Assembly (NCBI RefSeq): GCF_004364865.1
Contig: NZ_SOAU01000001.1
Location: 3,256,001-3,320,000 of the forward strand
DNA length: 64,000 nucleotides
DNA from: Ilumatobacter fluminis
Lineage (GTDB): Bacteria; Actinomycetota; Acidimicrobiia; Acidimicrobiales; Ilumatobacteraceae
Reading direction: 5' to 3'
Shown here: positions 58,145-64,000 of the stretch, one piece after another
How positions within the stretch are numbered: position 1 is the stretch's first letter
How the letters are laid out: each line of letters starts with the position of its first letter
Position numbers and translations under genes: made by a program
The notes under the pieces: generated by a model
Databases searched by the model: none
Seen by the model: the letters and a program-made list of their open reading frames with translations, nothing else
What the model was told of the DNA's origin: nothing

Positions 58145-58594
58145 TCAGTCGTGGTTGCCGCAGCCGTTGCTCTGGTCGATGCTGCCGGGCTCGCGGGCGT
58201 TGGCGATCGCTGCCCACAGGTCGGTGGCGGTGACCGGGCCGAGGAAGGCCCGGTGAACGACTCCGTCGGCGTCGGCGATCACGAGGCACGGCACCGCGTC
58301 GATCGAGTAGCGCTCGTGCAGGGCCTTGCGGCTCTGGAACGGCACCACCTCGACGGCCACCTCGTCGCTGCGGACGACCTCGGCCTTGTTGACGACGTCG
58401 GCGCACGTGGAGCAGGTCTCCGACGTGAACACGGCGACCAGCCAGCCGTCACCGTCGAAGTCGGCGCGGTCGAGTTGGGCCGGCGCCTCGAACTTCGGCT
58501 GGGTCGGCGGGTCGATCGCACGACGTCGGCGGACGACCTCGCCCACGATCGCAGCGATCGCCACGACGGCGACGGCGATGAGCAACCGTTCCAT
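58145..58594 (-). CDS. Membrane-anchored thioredoxin-like protein
   Basis: A 149-residue protein. An N-terminal membrane segment (LLIAVAVVAIAAIVGEVV) is followed by a thioredoxin-like domain with the CxxC motif Cys61-Ser-Thr-Cys64 (FTSETCSTCADV) and cis-Pro segment IDAVPCLVIADADG. The C-terminus ends in NGCGNHD, with an extra Cys. It probably acts as a thiol-disulfide reductant or oxidant outside the membrane. It lies 4 bp after the DUF5719 gene on the same strand, as part of a GT2-DUF5719-thioredoxin unit. ATG 58594 is preferred to an upstream basic extension. Confidence 0.78.
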   Translation of the reverse strand: MERLLIAVAVVAIAAIVGEVVRRRRAIDPPTQPKFEAPAQLDRADFDGDGWLVAVFTSETCSTCADVVNKAEVVRSDEVAVEVVPFQSRKALHERYSIDAVPCLVIADADGVVHRAFLGPVTATDLWAAIANAREPGSIDQSNGCGNHD

Positions 58595-58598
58595 CGGC

Positions 58599-60032
58599 TC
58601 AGCCCTGCGGGATCGCCCACGACGGGGTCCGCAGACCACCGACACCGTTCGGGAACGACCGCTCGACCATGATGCGCGTCGTTCCCTCGACGATCAGCTG
58701 GCGTCCGGCGATCAACGGATCGTCGAGATCGAGCGACACGCGCCCGGCGGCGCCGTAGTCGACGTCGATCAGCCCCTCGATCGGAACCGGGCCGGAGGTG
58801 CCCACGGCAGACACCGTGACGGTGCCTGGCTCGTTGTCGACGTTGTAGATGACGATCGCCTCGCTCACCGACTCCTCGGGGCCGCGCGGTACGTACCACG
58901 TGGAGGCGACGTAGCCGTTGCGGGCCAGCGCACCGGTGAGCACACCGGTGCCGCGCACCTCGCCGTCGGTCTCGGTGATCACCCGATCGACGACGATTGA
59001 CGGTTCACTCGAGGCCGTGGCGAACACGACCGCGTGACCGCCGTCGGGCAGTCCTTCCTGCGTGCTCGAGTCGTAGGTGACGACCTGGCGGGCGGGCACC
59101 TCGATCGGATCGACCAGCACCGGCGTCTCGATGCCGATGAACAGCACGTCGACCTCGACCGACTGCGAGGTCGGGTTGTAGATGACGTACTCCTCGTCGA
59201 TACCCGGACCGGACGCACCGTTCGAGAACCACCACTGCTCACGGGTCACGGGCGAACCGAGGGAGACCTGGGTGCCCGAGCGGCCGCCGCCGACGAAGTC
59301 CTGCGAACGTCCGACGACCAGACGGCCACGCGTCACCTCGACGTCGACCGCCAACACCGGCTCGCTCTGGGCGCCGGCGCCCGGAGCGCCGAGGTCGACG
59401 ACCCGGATGCTGCGCGGCGGCACCGTGAGACCGCGGTACGAACCCGGCTCGCGGTAGCCCTCCTGCGTCGAGAACGACAGGTTGGCGACCACCGTCTGCT
59501 CGAACGGGTTCGTGAGGATGACCTGGTCGATGCTGCCCTCGACGGTGAACCCGTCGGCGAGATACCAGGCGTCGGACGTGGCGTTCGCACACGCGGCGTA
59601 GCTGTTTCCATCGGGGCTCAGCGCCACCTGCTCGACGAGCGCACCGCCACCCTCGATCTCGACCACGGCGCCGGTGATCGCGCCGGGCAGGGTCTCGTCG
59701 AGGTCGAGCGTCGCCGTCGTCCACGGATCGACGAGCAGATCGAGTCGTCGACTCTCGGCGTCGTCGTTGAGGACGAGCACCGTGCCTTCGAGCGACTGGC
59801 CACCGCGGTTGGCGATGACGATCTCACCGTCCACGCCGTCGACGCCCGTCGCCGGCACACCGGGGCAGAACCACGACTCGATGAGACCACCGGCGGCGGG
59901 AGCGGACGGCATCCACCCCGCGGTGGTGACGCTGAACTGCGGCACCGACGACTCGGCCGTGTTGCGAGAGGCGACCACGACACCGACGACGGCGACGAGG
60001 ACGAGCAAGAGTCCGGGCAGTCGGCGCTTCAC
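58599..60032 (-). CDS. DUF5719 family exported protein
   Basis: A 477-residue protein. The N-terminus is a signal anchor (LPGLLLVLVAVVGVVVA). The rest is beta-rich with DUF5719-like repeats: SWFCPGVPATGVDGVDGEIV, DAWYLADGFTVEGSIDQVIL, EQWWFSNGASGPGIDEEYVIYN, ASTWYVPRGPEESVSEAIVIYN. DUF5719 proteins are found beside a GT2-type glycosyltransferase in most actinobacteria. The role is unknown but a link to export or assembly of the wall glycan is likely. Its start overlaps the GT2 stop by 4 bp. Confidence 0.8.
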   Translation of the reverse strand: MKRRLPGLLLVLVAVVGVVVASRNTAESSVPQFSVTTAGWMPSAPAAGGLIESWFCPGVPATGVDGVDGEIVIANRGGQSLEGTVLVLNDDAESRRLDLLVDPWTTATLDLDETLPGAITGAVVEIEGGGALVEQVALSPDGNSYAACANATSDAWYLADGFTVEGSIDQVILTNPFEQTVVANLSFSTQEGYREPGSYRGLTVPPRSIRVVDLGAPGAGAQSEPVLAVDVEVTRGRLVVGRSQDFVGGGRSGTQVSLGSPVTREQWWFSNGASGPGIDEEYVIYNPTSQSVEVDVLFIGIETPVLVDPIEVPARQVVTYDSSTQEGLPDGGHAVVFATASSEPSIVVDRVITETDGEVRGTGVLTGALARNGYVASTWYVPRGPEESVSEAIVIYNVDNEPGTVTVSAVGTSGPVPIEGLIDVDYGAAGRVSLDLDDPLIAGRQLIVEGTTRIMVERSFPNGVGGLRTPSWAIPQG

Positions 60033-63000
60033 GATCGATCCTCCGTGGGCTCGCCGCCCGGACCGTCATCCGGTCCGTCATCGGGCACGTCGTCGAGCCA
60101 CTCCTCGTCGGGCACCTCGATCGCGAGCGTCGGGTCGAGTGCCTCGCCGGCGATGCCGCCGGTCGGGTCGCGGTCGTACACGGTGTCGCCGTGATCGTCC
60201 CACTGCTCGTCGAGGTCGATGAGCGTCTCGTCGTGCGCCGGGCCGGAACGGCGGCGCACGAACGGCGCACGGGCGCCCGCGGCGACGACCAAGACGACGA
60301 ACCACAACGTGAGCTGGGTGGCCGTCCACCAGCCGCGACTCTCGTCGCGGTCGTAGGTGATGCGTCCGGTGCCGGCGGCGTCGACGTCGAACGCCGTGGT
60401 CACGCCGAAGCCGGGGCGGCCGGGCACGTCGTCGCCGTCGACCGTCAAGGTGATGCGTTCGTCGTACGGGATGCCGATGTGGACGACGCCGGGGATGACC
60501 TGGTTCGCGGCGGTGGGCGGACCGGTGTCGACACCCAGCATCGACGGCTGCGCCTCCAGGTCGACCTGGGCGAGGTTCTCCTCGCCGGCGATGCGCGACG
60601 CCTCGGCGGAGGCACCCGTCAGCTGAGCACCGACGGGGATGAAGGCCTGGTTGACGAAGATCTCGAGCGACGGCGGGCCGTAGATCGCCCCGAGATCGAG
60701 CTGGTTCTCGAACGCGGCGACGAGACCGTCCGGCAGCGGGAGCGGGTCGGCGGTCGTCGAGTTCGCACCGTCGGCGTACGGGATCACGACGTACCGGATA
60801 CCGAGCGGCGCCAACAGGCGGCCCGCACGGAGCGTCGAGCCACTCGCGATCAACGCCAGTGCCTCCTCGATCGCCTCGTCACCGCGGGTGTCGGGGACGT
60901 AAAACCGGTCGGTGAACTCGAGTGGGCCGTCGTCGGTGACGGCGTAGGCGACGCCCGGCTGGAACGTGCGACCGGGCACCGGGAGGAGACGGGGGTCGCC
61001 GACGTACAACGCCCGGTAGTCGCCGGCCGCCGGATCATCGGGCAACTGGGCGGCGAGCAGCGACGCCATCGTGGTGTTCGGGGCGTCCCATCGGCCGTTG
61101 CCGACGGCGAGGATCGCCGGGGCGAGCCCGACGATCACGGCGAGGTTGGCGAGTACGGCGACGGGCTGACGCCAGCCGAAGCCTCGGGCCAGCACGTCGG
61201 TACCGAAGCCGCCGGCGATCGCCGATGCGCTGAGCGCCAGACCGAGCGCGATCGGCGGTGCGAGCAGCATCGGGTCGATGTCGAGGCCGATCACGTCCCA
61301 TTCGACGGCGATCAGCGCGGCGCCGAACACGACGACGAGTGCCGCAGCACGGACGCTCCAGGTGAAGCGCCAGGCGCGGGTGATCGCCACCGCAGCGATG
61401 ACCGGCACGTACAGCGCCAACGCCAGCACGACGAAGCGCTGGTCGTCGGTGCCGAGCGTCGCGATGTCGGCGATCGAGCGCCCGGTCGAGCCCGACGCCT
61501 CCGGGCTCCACAGCGCGCCCTGCATCCACTCGAGGCTCCACGGCAGGTTCAGGACGAAGGCGACGACGACCGAGATGGCGGTGGCACCGCTCAGCCAGGC
61601 CGCGACCTTCCACGAGCCACCGGCGATCAGCGTCGCGACTCCGAGCACGAGTCCGACGACGGCCCACAGCACGATGACGACGGGCACGAACGCCGTGGCG
61701 ACGCCCAGTACGAGGCTCAGGAAGCCGATCGCACGGACGCGGTGGCGCCAGCCGACCGGTGCGATGCCGTCGGTGATGTCGAGGTCGACGACGGTCGGGT
61801 CGGCCGGCTCGAGGCCGGCGGCGCGGCGCACGAGGTGGACGAGCCAGGGCAGTGCCGCGTACCAGGCGATCGTCGACCAGTCACCGTGCCCGAGCAGCCC
61901 TGGCACCAGCGGGGTCCCGACGTAGACCACCATGCCGGCGATCCGCGCCCGGTTGAGCGGGAACACGGTCACGAGGCGCCAGGCACCGAGCGCTCCGACG
62001 AGATAGCCGCCGACGATCGAGAACATCAGCAGCGCCTGCATCCGGAACAGCGTGAGCACCGAGGCGCCGGCCATCACGACCCAGCCGGTCGGCAGCGGCG
62101 ACGCCGAACCGAACGACCGGCCGTCGAAGCTGGACCGATAGTCGGTGAGCAGGTCGCCGGGACTCTCGGGGAACGGCAGGAACTCGCCGACCGACGGCAC
62201 GCCCCCGCGGATGAACTGGCGGCTGCCGATCACGATGGCCAGCACGACCAGGAACCAGGCGAGCGGCGGTCCGAACGAAGCCTCGCGCCACCGCCGGACG
62301 GTGCTGTCGGCGCCGACGTACGTCGTCGTCTCCTTGCCGCGCAGGTACGACGTCAGGCGCGAACTGCCGCGGTCTTGAAGGCTCAGCACCTCGCGTTCGT
62401 GCACGATCCGCTGACCGGCGATCGCTCGCCGACGCTTGACGATCGACCCGGTGCGCGGGATCAGCCCGCCGAGCGCCCGCAGCGAGGCGAGCGCCTCGCC
62501 GAACCGGCCGGTGAAGAGGCCGACGACGAGTTCGACCATGGTCAGCAGGACCATCTGGATCGAACGCCCGAGCAGTCGCGACGCCCCCGTGAGGGTGGCG
62601 ACGACCCGCATCCGGTGCCGGGCCCGCATCGTGCGGTGCGGCAGGTCGGGTCGGCGCAGCTCGAGCTGTTCGCGGTGGCGGACGACGGCATCGGGCACGA
62701 CGACCACCCGGGCCCCCGTCATGTGGGCACGCCAGCACAGGTCGACGTCGTCGCCGTGGAACGTGATGGCCGGGTCGAAGCCGCCGAGGGTGCGGAAGAG
62801 GTCGGCACGGACGAGGAAGCAGGCCGACGGCAGGACGAACACGTCGCGAACGGCGTCGTGCTGCTCCTGGTCGAACTCGCCCGGCTCGATGATGCTGTCG
62901 ACCTCGCCGAAGCGGTCGAGGCCGAGGCCGACGTGCTGGAGACGCCGGGGCTCGTCCCAGTCGACGAGCTTGGGCCCGACGACACCGGCGTTCGAGCGGA

Positions 63001-63352
63001 ACAGTTCGGCGACGAGCACCCGAACGGTGTCGGGTGCGAGGGCGACGTCGTCGTGACAGATCAGGAAGAAGCCGTTGTCGCCCTCGACGAGTCGCAACAC
63101 CTCGTTGGCACCGGCGCCGAACCCGATCGTGCCGGGCAGGGTGCGGATGAACGCGCTCGGGAGCACGTCGCGAATGCGCGCCGAGATGTCCGCCGCACGG
63201 CCGTCGTCGCGCTCGGTGAGCAGGAAGAGGGTGCGGAAGTTGGCGTAGTCCTGGGCGGCGAGCGATGCGAGGGTCTCGTCGAACCAGTCACCCGGTTCGT
63301 GCACGACCATCACGGACACGACCGACGGAACGAGTTGGGGGTCCGTCTCCAC
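60029..63352 (-). CDS. GT2 glycosyltransferase fused to a large multi-pass membrane domain
   Basis: A 1107-residue protein. Residues about 8-250 are a GT-A family 2 transferase (VVSVMVVHEPGDWFDETLASLAAQ, metal motif HDDVALAP, FGGDD-type acceptor motif as FHGDDVDLCWRAHM). About 12 membrane segments (from residue ~270) and exported loops with YTDN-like and FYVPDTRG segments follow. It is the actinobacterial GT2 partner of DUF5719 and resembles mycobacterial multi-domain wall glycosyltransferases. The sugar added is unknown; rhamnose, galactose or mannose are all possible. The GTG start is used; a TAGCCT box lies 9 nt upstream on the minus strand. The C-tail is acidic and rich in Asp. Confidence 0.83.
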   Translation of the reverse strand: METDPQLVPSVVSVMVVHEPGDWFDETLASLAAQDYANFRTLFLLTERDDGRAADISARIRDVLPSAFIRTLPGTIGFGAGANEVLRLVEGDNGFFLICHDDVALAPDTVRVLVAELFRSNAGVVGPKLVDWDEPRRLQHVGLGLDRFGEVDSIIEPGEFDQEQHDAVRDVFVLPSACFLVRADLFRTLGGFDPAITFHGDDVDLCWRAHMTGARVVVVPDAVVRHREQLELRRPDLPHRTMRARHRMRVVATLTGASRLLGRSIQMVLLTMVELVVGLFTGRFGEALASLRALGGLIPRTGSIVKRRRAIAGQRIVHEREVLSLQDRGSSRLTSYLRGKETTTYVGADSTVRRWREASFGPPLAWFLVVLAIVIGSRQFIRGGVPSVGEFLPFPESPGDLLTDYRSSFDGRSFGSASPLPTGWVVMAGASVLTLFRMQALLMFSIVGGYLVGALGAWRLVTVFPLNRARIAGMVVYVGTPLVPGLLGHGDWSTIAWYAALPWLVHLVRRAAGLEPADPTVVDLDITDGIAPVGWRHRVRAIGFLSLVLGVATAFVPVVIVLWAVVGLVLGVATLIAGGSWKVAAWLSGATAISVVVAFVLNLPWSLEWMQGALWSPEASGSTGRSIADIATLGTDDQRFVVLALALYVPVIAAVAITRAWRFTWSVRAAALVVVFGAALIAVEWDVIGLDIDPMLLAPPIALGLALSASAIAGGFGTDVLARGFGWRQPVAVLANLAVIVGLAPAILAVGNGRWDAPNTTMASLLAAQLPDDPAAGDYRALYVGDPRLLPVPGRTFQPGVAYAVTDDGPLEFTDRFYVPDTRGDEAIEEALALIASGSTLRAGRLLAPLGIRYVVIPYADGANSTTADPLPLPDGLVAAFENQLDLGAIYGPPSLEIFVNQAFIPVGAQLTGASAEASRIAGEENLAQVDLEAQPSMLGVDTGPPTAANQVIPGVVHIGIPYDERITLTVDGDDVPGRPGFGVTTAFDVDAAGTGRITYDRDESRGWWTATQLTLWFVVLVVAAGARAPFVRRRSGPAHDETLIDLDEQWDDHGDTVYDRDPTGGIAGEALDPTLAIEVPDEEWLDDVPDDGPDDGPGGEPTEDRS

Positions 63353-63474
63353 GATGGATCGAGGCTACTCCCGCGCGGTGCCGAGTTGGCGGCGGATCGA
63401 CCTCGAGGGGCTCGACGCACGCGAACGCTGTTACCGACGTCACAGCCCCTTCAACCGGAAATCCCGTCGAAGTG

Positions 63475-63510
63475 CTTGCAATAGTTAGCACTCTGAGGCA
63501 CACTTGCAAT
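63475..63510. repeat. Direct repeat CTTGCAAT upstream of the pentad-repeat gene
   Basis: CTTGCAAT occurs at 63475-63482 and again at 63503-63510, 28 bp apart, in an A/T-rich stretch 30-65 bp before ATG 63540. The spacing is close to three helical turns, so the copies could be paired regulator sites. No clear promoter box is seen. Confidence 0.4.
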
Positions 63511-63539
63511 CACACCGCCGGAACCCGAAAGGCACCACC

Positions 63540-63902
63540 ATGATCGACATCACCGCCCTCGACCCCCGCAAGCTCGACCTCCAGAAGCTCGACGTCACCA
63601 AGATCGACTTCACGAACCTCGACCTGTCGAAGCTCGACCCCCGCAAGGTGGAACTCCCCGAGTTCGACATGCCCACGTTCGACTTCCCGAAGTTCGAGAT
63701 GCCCGAGATCGACCTGCCGAAGTTCGATATGCCGAAGTTCGACCTGCCGAAGTTCGACATGCCCGAGATCGACGTGCCGGCCGAGGTCGACCGCGTCGCC
63801 GACTTCGTCCGTGACGTCACCTACGCCGGCATCGGCGCCTGGGTGATCGCCGCCCAGAAGGTCGACAGCGAGGTCCGCAAGCTCGCCACCAAGGCCGCCT
63901 GA
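63540..63902 (+). CDS. Pentad-repeat protein of unknown function
   Basis: A 120-residue protein. Residues 7-81 are fifteen consecutive five-residue units with a hydrophobic residue then Asp/Glu at positions 1-2, and often Pro-Lys or Pro-Glu at 4-5 (LDPRK, LDLQK, IDFTN, FDMPT, FDFPK, IDLPK, FDMPK, IDVPA). The first half has mostly Leu and polar residues, the second has Phe/Ile and Pro. The last 39 residues look like an amphipathic helix with a hydrophobic face (VTYAGIGAWVIAAQKV). It is not the A(D/N)LxX pentapeptide family. AAAGG lies 9 nt before ATG 63540. The function is unknown; surface, storage-granule or scaffold roles are all guesses. Confidence 0.8.
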   Translation: MIDITALDPRKLDLQKLDVTKIDFTNLDLSKLDPRKVELPEFDMPTFDFPKFEMPEIDLPKFDMPKFDLPKFDMPEIDVPAEVDRVADFVRDVTYAGIGAWVIAAQKVDSEVRKLATKAA

Positions 63903-63917
63903 ACCGACCGACATCGC

Positions 63918-63934
63918 GCGGGCCGAACGCCCGC
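63918..63934. terminator. Hairpin after the pentad-repeat gene
   Basis: GCGGGC (63918-63923) and GCCCGC (63929-63934) form a 6-bp GC stem with a 5-nt loop, 16 bp past the stop. No T-run follows. Confidence 0.4.
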
Positions 63935-63980
63935 ACCGTCCCCCCACGAAGCGCAGGACGGCGGATAACGTAGAGACCTC

Positions 63981-64000
63981 GTGTCCTCGTCCGCCTCTCC
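63981..64000 (+). CDS. Possible start of a gene cut by the window end
   Basis: A GTG at 63981 follows a TAACGT box (63966-63971) by 9 nt in a locally A/T-rich patch, like other promoter-start pairs here. Only six codons (MSSSAS) are visible, so this is a guess. Confidence 0.2.

Noticed and set aside
60191-63484. Open frame of about 1,100 codons on the + strand opposite the GT2 gene
   Set aside because: High GC at third positions creates long antisense frames; its product is Arg/Glu/Asp-rich without domain motifs, while the minus strand has clear GT2 and membrane features.
63485-63493. CIRCE (HrcA) operator, because TTAGCACTC is present
   Set aside because: The second half GAGTGCTAA is not found 9 nt further on; only the half-site exists, so no HrcA control is claimed.

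Overview
The window reads as chromosome of a high-GC actinobacterium, most likely of the class Acidimicrobiia (an Ilumatobacter-like marine lineage). That placement is an inference. It rests on the strongly GC-biased third codon positions, the T/A/P-rich spacers (TTTVAPTTT type) in exported proteins, a DUF222/HNH (13E12-type) gene, the actinobacterial ahcY / Trm112 / phosphomannomutase / DUF3499 / DUF5719 / GT2 neighbourhood, and many leaderless promoters with a TANNNT box 6-7 nt before an ATG or GTG. Coding density is high, no gap without a gene exceeds about 260 bases, and I see no rRNA, tRNA, CRISPR array, insertion sequence or prophage.

Layout. 1-6.2 kb: a truncated methyltransferase, a metal-dependent amidohydrolase, a TauE/SafE exporter, then RidA, DUF1254/DUF1214 and arylsulfotransferase-like genes. 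6.3-11.9 kb: one + strand nitrogen operon of acetamidase/formamidase and urease (ureAB fusion, ureC, ureF, ureG, ureD; no ureE). 12-18.6 kb: a Rieske oxygenase, an alpha/beta hydrolase, a ribokinase-SnoaL fusion, an S9 oligopeptidase and an MBL/MauE pair. 18.7-24.4 kb: a - strand operon for amino-sugar use (ROK kinase, GH20 hexosaminidase, second ROK kinase, class V aminotransferase). It is followed at 25.6 kb by a type IV pilin fused to two CBM2-like carbohydrate-binding domains. 27-33.5 kb: a DUF222 HNH protein, hydrolases, EttA, a MerB-family gene with an in-frame UGA, and MmcQ. 33.7-45 kb: an LPXTG surface protein, trmB, a 2OG oxygenase, panB, a MaoC dehydratase and a 2047-residue alpha-2-macroglobulin. 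45-64 kb: an alkyl sulfatase, ahcY, a secreted repeat protein, the Trm112/ManB/GT-C/CPBP/DUF3499 block, ftsH, and the thioredoxin-like/DUF5719/GT2 block, ending with a pentad-repeat protein.

The most striking signal is at 32492-33124. An organomercurial-lyase (MerB) family gene is interrupted by a single in-frame TGA exactly where MerB has its catalytic Cys159. The same frame continues into the conserved MerB-like C-terminus. Nineteen nt after the TGA lies a hairpin with a GGUC loop, the loop of the E. coli fdhF SECIS. I read this as a probable selenocysteine-containing MerB homologue. Other unusual items are the CBM2-bearing pilin, a ribokinase-SnoaL fusion, an 81-bp inverted-repeat element lying in frame inside ureF, and a GntR/FadR-type operator shared by the acetamidase-urease operon and the Rieske gene.
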